The notes beneath the pieces were generated by a model. It saw only the letters and a program-made list of their open reading frames with translations, was not told the origin of the DNA and ran no database searches. Source: Pseudomonas gingeri (GTDB lineage Bacteria; Pseudomonadota; Gammaproteobacteria; Pseudomonadales; Pseudomonadaceae). Taken from it: 64,000 nucleotides of DNA. Shown one piece after another: positions 17,868-26,264 of this stretch; the stretch's first letter is position 1; each line of letters begins with the position of its first letter. Position numbers and translations under genes: made by a program. The stretch covers positions 471,382 through 535,381 of the forward strand of contig NZ_JACAOS010000018.1 in NCBI RefSeq assembly GCF_013386165.1. The letters run 5' to 3'.

Positions 17868-18830
17868 CTACAGGGGCGCCAGTTTCCCCAGCACTTGCGT
17901 GATCGAGTCTTCCAGCCCGGCCAGCGGATCGGCGTTCTCAGTCTCGAGTACCAGCAGCGTGCTGCCGGCCTGGCTGATCGCCGATTTCACCGCCTCCGGC
18001 GGCTGGCGGTGATCCAGCACCACCTTCACCTCGGCGTCCTTGAGGGTCGCGCTCAGCTTGGCCAGGGCCTCGGGGGTCCATTGGTCGTCGGCCCGGGCAT
18101 CGACCTGGATCAGCTCCAGGTTGAGCCCGCCCACCAGGTAGTTGAAACGTTCGGAGAGGCTGAACACGCTCAGGTTGTCGGCTTTGGCCAGCCGCGCTTC
18201 GCTGTCGGCGCTGAGCTTGAGCAGGTGTTGCTTGAGGGCCGCCAGGTTGCTCTCGATCTTCGGCTTGGCCTCGGGAGCCAGGCGCACCAGGTCGGCGGCG
18301 ACCACATCGGCCATCCGCCCGAGGTTATTGCTCGACAGCCAGGGCTGGCTGTTCAGGCCATCCACGCCTGTGCCCGGCTGCACCGCGATACCCGCCAGGC
18401 CACCGTCCACCGGACGGGCCGCATCGACTTCGACGATCCGCACATTGCTGCGGCGGGCCATGGGGTAGAGCGGGTCTTCGGGCCACAGCGAACGTATCCC
18501 GATCACCGCGTCGGCATGGCTCGCCAGCTTTTCCAGGGCCGGGGCCCCGCGTCCGCTGAAGTAGGCGCTCTGGCGACTGCCCGGCAGGTTGGCGTCAGCC
18601 GCGTGTTGCAGCTCCACGCCGCTGTCCTTGAGCAGGATTTCGCCCAGGCCATAGGTGATCGGCAGGCTGGCGAGAATGCGCACCGGCTTGACGGCGCTGC
18701 TGGCGTGCAACGCTGCATTACCCAGGCCGTGATTGGCGGTGATCTGCATCGGCGCCGGGTTGGCGAGCGATGCGACGCTGTACAGACTACTCAGGGTCAG
18801 GGCGAGCGCCAGGGGGCGAAAAATAGGCAT
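17868..18830 (-). CDS. fpvF: FpvF, periplasmic metal/ferripyoverdine-binding protein of the iron-release system
   Basis: A 320-residue protein with a signal peptide (1-23) and the ZnuA/TroA-like (cluster A-I) substrate-binding fold: the SLPITYGLGE start, the ADAVIGIRSLW stretch and a long backbone helix (about 190-225). In P. aeruginosa FpvF works with FpvC as a second binding protein. It binds pyoverdine in the periplasm and helps FpvDE and FpvG remove iron after reduction. It is the last gene of fpvGHJKCDEF, starting 1 nt after the fpvE stop. It lacks the His-rich loop of zinc-dedicated ZnuA proteins. The toxin-like operon begins 142 nt downstream. Confidence 0.9.
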   Translation of the reverse strand: MPIFRPLALALTLSSLYSVASLANPAPMQITANHGLGNAALHASSAVKPVRILASLPITYGLGEILLKDSGVELQHAADANLPGSRQSAYFSGRGAPALEKLASHADAVIGIRSLWPEDPLYPMARRSNVRIVEVDAARPVDGGLAGIAVQPGTGVDGLNSQPWLSSNNLGRMADVVAADLVRLAPEAKPKIESNLAALKQHLLKLSADSEARLAKADNLSVFSLSERFNYLVGGLNLELIQVDARADDQWTPEALAKLSATLKDAEVKVVLDHRQPPEAVKSAISQAGSTLLVLETENADPLAGLEDSITQVLGKLAPL

Positions 18831-19730
18831 TTATCCAATATTCCCTTTGAGGCTGGGCACGGTGCCACGGGCGATCGCCGCGAGGGCGAAGGCGATACCG
18901 GCCATCAGGATGATCGCCGCGCCGGACGGCACGGGCAAGTCGAACAGGATCGGCAGCAGGATGCCGCACAGGGTGCTGACGGTGGCAATGGCCACGGAGA
19001 TCCAGAAGAAGCCCTTGAGCGACTGACTGAGCAGGCGCGCGGCCGCGGCCGGAATCACCAGCAGGGCGCCCACCAGGATCGCGCCGATGACTTTGACCGC
19101 CGCCACGGTGATCAGCGTCACCAGCACCACGAACAGGTAGTCGAGGGTTTTCACCGCGACGCCGCGCACCGCCGCCAACTGCGGGTTGAAACTGGCGAGC
19201 ATGATGCGGTTGTACAGCGGCAGGCTCAGGCCCATGACCAGGCTGCCGACAATCAGCAACACCAGCAGGTCGTTGCCGTTGACCGTCAGCACCGAGCCGA
19301 ACAGCACGTTCTCGAGGATATGCACGTTGATCTTGCCGGCTAGCACCAGCAACAGGCTGGCGCCCAGGGCCAGGGACACCGAGAGAAAGACTCCGATCAG
19401 GGTATCCGGGGCCAACCCGGTACGGTTGCGCAGATAGTTGAGCAGCACGCCGAACAGCAAGCAGTAGCCGAACAGGCTGCCATAGGGGCCGGTGTAGGGT
19501 TCGCCGAGCAGGATGCCGATGGCCACGCCGGTCAGGGCCGCGTGGCCCACCGCTTCGGAAAAGAACGCGAAGCGCTTGACCACCACCAGGGTGCCGAGGC
19601 CGCCCAGCACCGGGCCGATCAGCAGACCGGCGATCAGCGCGTTGATCACGAAACCATAGGCTAGTGCCGCTGGCAGGAAACCGGAGGAGGCCCAGCCCTG
19701 GATCATCAGGCGAAAAGCTTCATAGCTCAT
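18831..19730 (-). CDS. fpvE: FpvE, inner-membrane permease of the FpvCDE ABC transporter
   Basis: A 299-residue, very hydrophobic protein with about eight predicted helices. It belongs to the ABC-3 family of metal permeases (manganese/zinc/iron chelate type); typical segments are LIAGLLIGPVLGGLGTLVVVKR and GHAALTGVAIGILLG near the N-terminus. Its ATG overlaps the fpvD stop (ATGA). With the FpvD ATPase and FpvC it forms the transporter tied to iron removal from ferripyoverdine in the periplasm of P. aeruginosa (PA2409). Confidence 0.92.
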   Translation of the reverse strand: MSYEAFRLMIQGWASSGFLPAALAYGFVINALIAGLLIGPVLGGLGTLVVVKRFAFFSEAVGHAALTGVAIGILLGEPYTGPYGSLFGYCLLFGVLLNYLRNRTGLAPDTLIGVFLSVSLALGASLLLVLAGKINVHILENVLFGSVLTVNGNDLLVLLIVGSLVMGLSLPLYNRIMLASFNPQLAAVRGVAVKTLDYLFVVLVTLITVAAVKVIGAILVGALLVIPAAAARLLSQSLKGFFWISVAIATVSTLCGILLPILFDLPVPSGAAIILMAGIAFALAAIARGTVPSLKGNIG

Positions 19731-20485
19731 GCTCGGGCCTCCTCGTTGATGCTCCGTGGATGGGTGGAGAACAGGCTCAGCAGGCGATCCGGGGTCAGGG
19801 CCTCGGCCGGCGAGGCGTCGAACAGCACCCGGCGATTGAGTCCGGTGACCCGGTCGGCCAGGCGCTTGACCGCTTCCAGGTCATGCTCGATCCACAACAC
19901 GGTGATACCGGCGCGACGCCAGTCCACCAGCAAGCGTTCGAAGACCTGGATACCGGCTTCGTCCAGGGCCGACATCGGTTCGTCGAGGACCAACAGTTGC
20001 GGCGCGGGAATCAGCCCCTGGGCCAGCAGCACCCGCTGCCGTTCGCCACCGGACAACGCGCCCATGCGCCGCTTGCGCTTGTCCTGCATGCCGACCCGCT
20101 CCAGCGCTGCGCCGATCGCCCCGGCGAAATGCCGGGACAGGCCGAGAAAGGCCGGGCGCCGTTGGCACATGGCGGCCATGAAATCGTCGACGGTCATCGG
20201 CAGCCCGCGGTCGAACTCCATGGCCTGGGGCACGTAGCCGATGATGCCGGGGGCGCCCGGCCATTCCAGGCTCAGGCGTCCCTGATGGGGCATCTGCCCG
20301 AGCAGGGTCTTGATCAGCGAACTCTTGCCACCGCCGTTGGGCCCGACCAGGGCATGCACATGACCGGGGCGGACCTGAAAGCAGACCTGATCGAGGATGG
20401 TGGTGTTACCCAGGACCAGATCGATGCCGTTGAACGTCAGCGTCGGGCCGATGGCCGGGGTGATCAACTGTTCGGCTGCAGTCAT
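19727..20485 (-). CDS. fpvD: FpvD, ATPase of the FpvCDE ABC transporter
   Basis: A 252-residue ABC ATPase with Walker A GPNGGGKSSL, signature LSGGERQRVLLAQ, Walker B LLVLDEPMSALDE and the switch His in LWIEHDLE. It is of the metal-chelate (ZnuC/MntB-like) type. It is coupled to its neighbours at both ends by 4-nt ATGA overlaps with fpvC and fpvE. It provides energy for the inner-membrane transporter associated with pyoverdine iron release (PA2408 equivalent). Confidence 0.93.
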   Translation of the reverse strand: MTAAEQLITPAIGPTLTFNGIDLVLGNTTILDQVCFQVRPGHVHALVGPNGGGKSSLIKTLLGQMPHQGRLSLEWPGAPGIIGYVPQAMEFDRGLPMTVDDFMAAMCQRRPAFLGLSRHFAGAIGAALERVGMQDKRKRRMGALSGGERQRVLLAQGLIPAPQLLVLDEPMSALDEAGIQVFERLLVDWRRAGITVLWIEHDLEAVKRLADRVTGLNRRVLFDASPAEALTPDRLLSLFSTHPRSINEEARA

Positions 20486-21411
20486 GCGCCGGCCTCCTGA
20501 ATCGCCTGGACCACGGTGTTCAGGTTGTTGGTCATTTCCTTCTCGTACTTGTCGGCCGTGTAGTCGCCATAGGAAATATGCGACAGCGGATAGATCCGCA
20601 CGCCCGACTCACGGCGGATGGTCTCGACATAGGTGGACGGGAAATCCAGTTCCGAGAAAATCACCTTCACGTCCAGCTCCCGCAACTGGTCGATGGTCTT
20701 CTTCAACTGGCTCGGGCTCGGTTCGATACCGTGGGCCGGCTCGACCACGGCAGTGACTTCCAGGCCGAATTCGCGCAGCAGGTAGTCATAGGCCGCGTGC
20801 ACCGTGGCCACCCGCAGGTCGGCGTTGGGTGCCTGGGTCAGTTTGGCCAGGGCGTCGGCGCGCATCTTGCGCAGGCGCTGGCCGTAGGCGCGGGCGTTGC
20901 TGGTGTAGGTCTTGGCGTTGTCCGGGTCGAGCTTGCCGAGTTCCCGGGCGATGTTGTTGACCTGGGCGATGGAAGCGCTGATGGACAGGAAGGTGTGCGG
21001 GTTGACCACCTTGCCGGCGCCCCGCGCGGCGGTGCCGGTGGCGGCCAGCAGCGGGACGTTTTCATTGGCCTCGATCACGGCGATATTGGGCTTTTCGCTG
21101 GCGGCGATCATGCGGTCGGCGAAGTCGTCGTGGCCGATACCGTTGAGGACGATCACGTCGAGGCTGCTGATGCGCTTGATGTCCTCGGCCCGCGGCTCAT
21201 AGGCGTGGGGATTGAAGCCGGCGGGGATCAGCGGCACCACGTCGGCCTTGTCGCCGACGATGTTGGCGACGTAGCTGTAATAAGGATGCAGGGTGATGCC
21301 GATGCGCAGGCGCTTGGCCGGGTCGGCCTGGACCTGGAGGGACAGCAGCAGGGGCGAGAGCAGCAGTGCGAGTAACAGGCGACGGCGGCTGAACAGAGCT
21401 GAAATGGACAT
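20482..21411 (-). CDS. fpvC: FpvC, periplasmic metal-binding protein of the FpvCDE transporter
   Basis: A 309-residue cluster A-I substrate-binding protein. The start is at 21411 (MSISALFSRRR); the frame stays open much further upstream but there overlaps fpvK and fpvJ. The signal peptide is about 1-29. Metal-ligand candidates are the His in LHPYYSYVANIVG, NPHAYEP, VNPHTFLS and VATVHAAYDYL, with a Glu/Asp near SELDFPS. In P. aeruginosa FpvC binds metal and interacts with FpvF during iron release from ferripyoverdine. A 35-nt gap separates it from fpvK. Confidence 0.92.
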   Translation of the reverse strand: MSISALFSRRRLLLALLLSPLLLSLQVQADPAKRLRIGITLHPYYSYVANIVGDKADVVPLIPAGFNPHAYEPRAEDIKRISSLDVIVLNGIGHDDFADRMIAASEKPNIAVIEANENVPLLAATGTAARGAGKVVNPHTFLSISASIAQVNNIARELGKLDPDNAKTYTSNARAYGQRLRKMRADALAKLTQAPNADLRVATVHAAYDYLLREFGLEVTAVVEPAHGIEPSPSQLKKTIDQLRELDVKVIFSELDFPSTYVETIRRESGVRIYPLSHISYGDYTADKYEKEMTNNLNTVVQAIQEAGA

Positions 21412-21446
21412 GGGTAGACAATCTTCCCTGGGCTGGATCGGAAGGT

Positions 21447-22025
21447 TCAGTGCCGATGCTGGCGGGTCACGCCGGCATCGAATTGCGCGACCACTTGCTG
21501 CCAACCGCCGGCGATCAGGGCGCTGTGACTCAGGTCGGCGGGCGCCGCCAGGCGGTTGCCGCGATTGAGCCAGATGTCCGGCGCGGCGTTCGCATCGCTG
21601 GCCACCCGCATCAGGAAGGAGCCGGCGGTGGCTGTGGCGTGGCTCAGACCGAAGTAGGCGTGTTGGTCGAGCAGTTGCCAGACATGGCCGCCGCGACTGA
21701 CCGAACTGGCATCCTGGGCGAAGGGGGCGAAACCCTCGTCGCCGAGTTGTTCGGGGCTGGGCAGGCCCGGCTGGTCCTGCTGGCGCAGGTGGATTTCGTC
21801 GAGTGTCACCCGCAGGTCGGCGTAGATGCCCTGTTCGCCGGGGCTGAGGTCTCGGCGTGCATCCACCTGGTAGGCGGCGAGGGTGCTGGTTTCCTGCTTC
21901 TCGCCATGCAGTGCCACCACGGAGCCGGCGACCAGCAGCACGATCAGACAGAACAGCAGCACGTAGAGGGTTTCGTGGCCGGCCCCGGCAGGGCGCACGA
22001 CCTGGACGGTTGATGGGGCGCTCAT
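21447..22025 (-). CDS. fpvK: FpvK, inner-membrane protein of the ferripyoverdine iron-release operon
   Basis: A 192-residue protein with one strong N-terminal transmembrane helix (about 18-38, LYVLLFCLIVLLVAGSVVAL) and a periplasmic domain of about 150 residues with no catalytic motif I recognise. It is identified by its place between fpvJ and fpvC. The ATG overlaps the fpvJ stop. In P. aeruginosa fpvK (PA2406) supports the FpvG reductase step; its biochemical role is not settled. Confidence 0.85.
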   Translation of the reverse strand: MSAPSTVQVVRPAGAGHETLYVLLFCLIVLLVAGSVVALHGEKQETSTLAAYQVDARRDLSPGEQGIYADLRVTLDEIHLRQQDQPGLPSPEQLGDEGFAPFAQDASSVSRGGHVWQLLDQHAYFGLSHATATAGSFLMRVASDANAAPDIWLNRGNRLAAPADLSHSALIAGGWQQVVAQFDAGVTRQHRH

Positions 22026-22354
22026 GGGGCTTCGATATCCGCGTGATCGATTTCAACGATATGGCCGGGACCGGCATCGAACAGCACATAAAAGTCCGTC
22101 GCCGGCTTCTTGAAGGTCAGGGTCGAGTCCTGCCCCAGCTTGCCGGGCAGCAGGATGCTTTCGTCATAGCCGATCACGTCCAGGGTCACTCCGGTGGCCG
22201 CGCTGCCGTCGGAGAAGCCGCCTTTGCATTGAATCTGCTCGGCGTCGATCTGCTTGCACTCGCAGATCGGGTTGTGGGCCAGGGCAATAGTGCTGAAGCC
22301 GGCTGCCAGTAGTAGGAGGCAGGTGGCAAGCGCCTTGGGTGGCGTAACGATCAT
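22022..22354 (-). CDS. fpvJ: FpvJ, small periplasmic protein of the iron-release operon
   Basis: A 110-residue protein with a signal peptide (about 1-26, ending ALA-HN). The mature protein carries three cysteines near its start (CECKQIDAEQIQCKG) and then a beta-rich segment. I chose the ATG at 22354 because it overlaps the fpvH stop (ATGA); the frame continues open upstream but would overlap fpvH. PA2405 is the positional counterpart. The clustered cysteines could bind metal or form a disulfide; that is inference. Confidence 0.85.
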   Translation of the reverse strand: MIVTPPKALATCLLLLAAGFSTIALAHNPICECKQIDAEQIQCKGGFSDGSAATGVTLDVIGYDESILLPGKLGQDSTLTFKKPATDFYVLFDAGPGHIVEIDHADIEAP

Positions 22355-22890
22355 TTCCGGGCTCCTTGTTTGTCCAGCCAGGCGATAGTGGCCGGAGAGG
22401 CCTGGCGCAGTGGAAGTGAGGCCTGATGCATCGAACCGTCCCAACCCTCGAGGGTTATCCACAGTTCGGCGTCGTCCTGGGTGCGATCGGGAATCGGCAC
22501 CACCGCGTTCATGCGATAGGCGGTGCCGAAGAAGATCACACCGGCGGCGCGCAGGCTGCGGGGCTTGCCCACGCGCAGGTAGGCGGCCTTGACCTGCTCG
22601 CCGCACACGTCGCAGAGGCGTGCGTTGAAGCTTTTCAGATAGCCGGCGGGCCCGTCGCGGCGTGGCCCTTCGTCCCAGAGTTCGGCCATTTCCAGGCTCC
22701 AGGGGCCGACCTGGATGTGATTGAGGTGCTTGCCCAGGCCCGTATCGCCACGGAACAGCGCGGCATCGGAAAAATAGCGCGGCATGAAGCCCAGGGGGAT
22801 CAGCACCAGCAGGATGTTGAGGTGGAAGCGCCATTTGTGCCAAAGGCGGCTGAGGGTTGACGGGGCTGGCAGTGCGCTGGCTTTGCTCAC
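22351..22890 (-). CDS. fpvH: FpvH, inner-membrane protein of the iron-release operon (GTG start)
   Basis: A 179-residue protein. The best start is the GTG at 22890, which overlaps the fpvG stop in the arrangement GTGA. The first 25 residues are followed by one hydrophobic helix (about 23-40, FHLNILLVLIPLGFMP), and the rest is probably periplasmic, with a CXXC motif (LCDVCGEQ) that could be redox-active or metal-binding. It is named by position (PA2404). In P. aeruginosa it is needed for efficient iron reduction by FpvG; the molecular role is unknown. Confidence 0.83.
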   Translation of the reverse strand: MSKASALPAPSTLSRLWHKWRFHLNILLVLIPLGFMPRYFSDAALFRGDTGLGKHLNHIQVGPWSLEMAELWDEGPRRDGPAGYLKSFNARLCDVCGEQVKAAYLRVGKPRSLRAAGVIFFGTAYRMNAVVPIPDRTQDDAELWITLEGWDGSMHQASLPLRQASPATIAWLDKQGARK

Positions 22891-24110
22891 GGGTTCACCT
22901 GCGAGGTCTCGGCATTCAGGACGGCACGGGCCTTGGGTGCGGGCACCCGTTCGCTCTTGCTGCTGCGTTTCAGGGCCTGGGCGGTGGCCAGGGCGGTGCG
23001 CTTGGTCCAGATCAGCAGGCCGCTCAAGACCATCATGCTCAGCACCAGGCCGAAGAAGAACCAGATCAGCTTGATCCACAGGCCGCCGAAGTCCCCGGTG
23101 TGCAGGGGCCGCATCGACTCGGTGACGAACTCGAGGTTGTTGCGGTCCGAGAGCAGCCGCGATTGTTCGATCTTGCCGTTGTAGGGATTGATTTCCAGGG
23201 TCTGGTACATCAGTGGATAACCGCTGCGGCCGCCGACCTCGATGGGGCTGAAGGCATTGCTGGGCAGGCTGACGAAGCTCGAGTCGAGCCCGGGGACCCG
23301 TTGCTGGGCGATGCGCAGGGCTTCGTCCGCACCCAGCATCGGCGCCGGCCGGCCTTCAGGCATCAGTGGCGCGCTGTCGTGGGAAATGATGGCCGGGATC
23401 GGTCGGCTGGCGAAGCTGATCTGGTTGTCGGCGAGGATCGCCTGGATCAGGAACCAGGTGCCGGTGATGGAGATCACCGCGATAAACCAGATCGACCAGA
23501 TGCCGCTCAGGCGATGGAAGTCGCCCCAGAAAATCCGTGCGCCGTGGTTGAAGCGCAGGGTTGGTTTGAAGAAGCCTTTCCAGAAGCGCTTGTACACCAC
23601 CAACCCGGTGACCAAGGACGCCAGCAGTGGTAGTCCGAGCAGCGACACCAGGTACCAGCCCCAGCTGTAGCCGTTGACGAAAGGCACCAGCCACCAGCCG
23701 TGCAGGGCGCGGGTGAACTGCTTGAAGTCGAACTGCGGGCTGATGCCCTGGATCACTCCGGTATAGGGATTGACGTAGACGATCACCGAGCGGCCGTCGG
23801 GGTAGTTGATGTCGGCGCGCAGGGCGAAGTGGTCTTCATCCGGACGAATGATCTGCTGGACGATCACCTCGGGATCGCTCTTGCCGATGGCGGCGATCAC
23901 CTGGTCGAAGCTGAGCAGCGGCGCGTCGTTGAATGGCTTGCTGGCACGGATTTCGGGGTTGGCCAGCCAGACGATCTCCTGGCTGATCACCGCCAGGGTG
24001 CCGGTGACGCAGACGATCAGGACAAAGAACCAGATGGGCAGCGCCAGCCAGCTATGGACTAGGAACCAGAGTCTTGAGCGGGATTTTTTCGGCGTGGAAA
24101 GCTTTGACAT
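22887..24110 (-). CDS. fpvG: FpvG, PepSY-type inner-membrane ferripyoverdine reductase
   Basis: About 407 residues from MSKLSTPKK (24110). An upstream in-frame ATG at 24143 adds 11 residues; neither has a clear Shine-Dalgarno, so the start is uncertain. It is a PepSY-associated transmembrane protein with four helices: near 18-40 (LPIWFFVLIVCVTGTLAV), in the middle (LVSLLGLPLLASLVTGLVVY; WFIAVISITGTWFLIQ) and C-terminal (LIWFFFGLVLSMMVLSGLLIW). Conserved His residues lie near helix ends (LVHSWLALP, LHGWW, FHRLSGIW). FpvG reduces Fe(III) in ferripyoverdine in the periplasm (PA2403). It is first in the fpvGHJKCDEF operon. No PvdS box was found upstream. Confidence 0.9.
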   Translation of the reverse strand: MSKLSTPKKSRSRLWFLVHSWLALPIWFFVLIVCVTGTLAVISQEIVWLANPEIRASKPFNDAPLLSFDQVIAAIGKSDPEVIVQQIIRPDEDHFALRADINYPDGRSVIVYVNPYTGVIQGISPQFDFKQFTRALHGWWLVPFVNGYSWGWYLVSLLGLPLLASLVTGLVVYKRFWKGFFKPTLRFNHGARIFWGDFHRLSGIWSIWFIAVISITGTWFLIQAILADNQISFASRPIPAIISHDSAPLMPEGRPAPMLGADEALRIAQQRVPGLDSSFVSLPSNAFSPIEVGGRSGYPLMYQTLEINPYNGKIEQSRLLSDRNNLEFVTESMRPLHTGDFGGLWIKLIWFFFGLVLSMMVLSGLLIWTKRTALATAQALKRSSKSERVPAPKARAVLNAETSQVNP

Positions 24111-24265
24111 GGGAAAGCGGGGGCTCTTTCGTGAGGGTGTCATTTGAGTAAGACGGATGAGCGCGGGAAAAACGTAGAGGGAAATGAAAGTAAATGTTTC
24201 GACACCCGCTCAAGGGTGGCTTGTAGGTTCTCTGGTGGTGAGATCGTCAGTTAAGGAGCGGTCTT

Positions 24266-24396
24266 GTGGCGAGCGGGCTTGCCCGCGCTCGGCGGCGAAG
24301 CAGCCGTAAAACCATAGTTCCAGTTATGTCTGATACACCGCGATTACAGGTTTTGGGGGCGCTTCGCGCCCCAGCGCGGGCAAGCCCGCTCGCCAC
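24266..24396. repeat. About 131-bp inverted-repeat element (REP/BIME-like), copy 2
   Basis: The same ends as the element at 11084-11229 (GTGGCGAGCGGGCTTGCCCG and its complement) and a similar interior (GGCGGCGAAGCAGCCGTAAAACC; GGCGCTTCGCGCCCCAGCGC). It lies between the divergent fpvG and esterase genes. Confidence 0.82.
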
Positions 24397-24596
24397 AGGT
24401 ACAGGTGCAGGTACATGTTTCTGTGAATAGAGAGTTTGTTAATTTGAATGTTGCATATTGTTTGTGTTGGAGTACAACTTTGTAAAGTTGCTAAGTGGCA
24501 GCTGGTATTGATCAGTGATTGTAAAGGTTTAAATGAGTTTAATAAGGGTTTGGTGCAAAAGGTATTTGCATGAAAATAACTACAAAAGGAAATTGT
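24397..24596. other. AT-rich leader upstream of the esterase gene
   Basis: About 200 nt clearly richer in A/T than the rest of the window (for example GAGTTTGTTAATTTGAATG and TTTAAATGAGTTTAATAAGG). It holds the promoter of the esterase gene by position. I found no TAAAT-N16-CGT box on either strand, and no gene. Confidence 0.5.
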
Positions 24597-26132
24597 ATGA
24601 ACAGCAACGCACCAGTGGTTGAAACTAAAGAGGGTCTGATCCAGGGCGGTATAGAAGGGCGGGTGTTTGTCTTCAAGGGCGTTCCTTACGCCGCGCCACC
24701 TTTGGGCAATCTGCGTTGGCGCGCGCCTGAGCCAGTGACGAAATGGCCTGATATATACAGGGCAGACCATTATGGTCCGGCCAACTTCCAGAATGCGAAG
24801 TTATGTGAGGCGATGGCCGGCGGCGACCCGGGACCACTCAGCGAAGATTGTCTTTATCTCAATGTCTGGACACCGCGGCTCGACAAGAACGCCGAGTTGC
24901 CGGTGATGGTGTGGATACACGGCGGTGGTTATCTGTTGGGGTCGGGGGGATTGCCGCCGTATATAGGCGCGCCGTTGGCCAGTCGACAAGTGGTGGTCGT
25001 CAGTATCAATTATCGCCTCGGCCATCTGGGCTTTTTTGCCCATCCGGCCCTGGACCGGGAAAACGGCGGGACGGCGGTCTGCAACTTTGCCTTGCTCGAT
25101 CAGATGGCCGCGCTCGAATGGGTTCAGCGCAACATCGCTGGTTTTGGCGGCGATCCGCACAACGTGACGCTGTTCGGCCAGTCAGCGGGCGGCAGAAGCG
25201 TGCTATCGCTGTTCGCGGCACCGCAGGCGCGGGGGCTGTTCCACAAGGGAATCGCCCAGAGCGTCTACGGACTGCCGGATTCCCCTCGAAAAGACGCACT
25301 TGAGCGCGGCGTGAAATTCGCCGACTGCCACAAGCTGGGCGGCGCCGACGCCAGTGCCGAAAGACTACGCCAGTTGCCGGCGGAACATTTCTGGGCGCTC
25401 GATCCCGCGCTGGCGCCCTTTGGCGGACCGGTTCCCATCAGTGGGGACACAGTGCTACCGAAACCGATCCTCGAAGTTTTCGAGCAGGGTGAACAGGCGT
25501 TGTTGCCGCTGATCATCGGCAATAACAGCGATGACTCGAGCATCTTGGACGACTTTGGTTTTTCGCCCGTCGAGATCATCGAGGCGTTGACGCCTGAGCA
25601 ATACGAATGGGTGAAAGGACTGTATCCGGGCCTGCCCGATGATGAGGAACTGGGGCGTCAGGTCGGTCGCGATCTGCTGTTCAGCACCATGGCCTATGTG
25701 ATCGTCGAAGCCCATCGGGCAAAAGGCGCGGCTAGCTGGCGCTACTATTTCGAGTACGTCGCCGAGCAAAGCCGTCCCGGGTTTCCCCATGGCGCCCGGC
25801 ATGGCGACGAAATTGCCTATGTCCTGGGCACGGGTATTGTTGCCCCTCCTCAAGATCAGCCGCTTACCGAACCGGACCAGACCTTTGCGCGACGCGTCAG
25901 TGCTTATTGGCTGGCGTTTGCCCATTTGGCGGACGGTGCGGACAGCATCGAGACGCCCGGCGAGGTGGCCTGGAAGAAACACAAGCCCCTGGTTCCCGGC
26001 CTTCTGGTCGGCCAGGCGATGCGCTTCGGCAAGGACGTCAGCGATGGCATCGCCCTGGAAGACAATTTCATGGCGCTTCGGGTGTTGGCCTTCGCGCCCC
26101 TGCTAAAAGACCTGGGCGCTCTTTTGCCGTAG
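24597..26132 (+). CDS. Type-B carboxylesterase (alpha/beta hydrolase)
   Basis: 511 residues from the ATG at 24597, chosen over one nine codons upstream because AAAGGA lies 6 nt before it. Family signs are the entrance motif FKGVPYAAPPLG, SEDCLYLNVWTP, the oxyanion-hole WIHGGGYLLGSGG, the nucleophile elbow FGQSAGGRS (Ser about 196), and the catalytic His in PHGARHGDEIAYVLG. There is no signal peptide, so it is probably cytoplasmic. It hydrolyses carboxylic esters; p-nitrobenzyl-esterase-like enzymes are the nearest group. It stands alone between the divergent fpvG operon and the NRPS operon, with an AT-rich leader, and is not a standard pyoverdine gene. A role in pyoverdine turnover would be speculation. 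Confidence 0.85.
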   Translation: MNSNAPVVETKEGLIQGGIEGRVFVFKGVPYAAPPLGNLRWRAPEPVTKWPDIYRADHYGPANFQNAKLCEAMAGGDPGPLSEDCLYLNVWTPRLDKNAELPVMVWIHGGGYLLGSGGLPPYIGAPLASRQVVVVSINYRLGHLGFFAHPALDRENGGTAVCNFALLDQMAALEWVQRNIAGFGGDPHNVTLFGQSAGGRSVLSLFAAPQARGLFHKGIAQSVYGLPDSPRKDALERGVKFADCHKLGGADASAERLRQLPAEHFWALDPALAPFGGPVPISGDTVLPKPILEVFEQGEQALLPLIIGNNSDDSSILDDFGFSPVEIIEALTPEQYEWVKGLYPGLPDDEELGRQVGRDLLFSTMAYVIVEAHRAKGAASWRYYFEYVAEQSRPGFPHGARHGDEIAYVLGTGIVAPPQDQPLTEPDQTFARRVSAYWLAFAHLADGADSIETPGEVAWKKHKPLVPGLLVGQAMRFGKDVSDGIALEDNFMALRVLAFAPLLKDLGALLP

Positions 26133-26161
26133 GTGGGTATGTGTCTTCTCCGGGGCGCGCC

Positions 26162-26185
26162 TAATTTCCCTGTCCGGCCATCCGT
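26162..26185 (+). promoter_or_regulatory. Probable PvdS-type promoter of the hydroxylase-NRPS operon
   Basis: TAATT at 26162-26166, 16 nt, CGT at 26183-26185: one mismatch from the PvdS box TAAAT-N16-CGT, with exact spacing. It ends 79 nt before the hydroxylase ATG at 26265 and would drive the whole 28-kb operon. Confidence 0.65.
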
Positions 26186-26264
26186 TAATCGAAGCAAAGC
26201 CAAGTGTGCGGCGTATTCGCGCGCGCAGCACTTGTGGTTCCGAGATCAAGGGAGAAGAGTCGTC

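Noticed and set aside
24140..24215. A possible PvdS or Fur site upstream of fpvG (GAAATGAAAGTAAATGTTTC region).
   Set aside because: On the minus strand the element spaced 16 nt from CGT is ATTTA, not TAAAT, and the match to the Fur 19-mer is poor. I did not list it as a feature.
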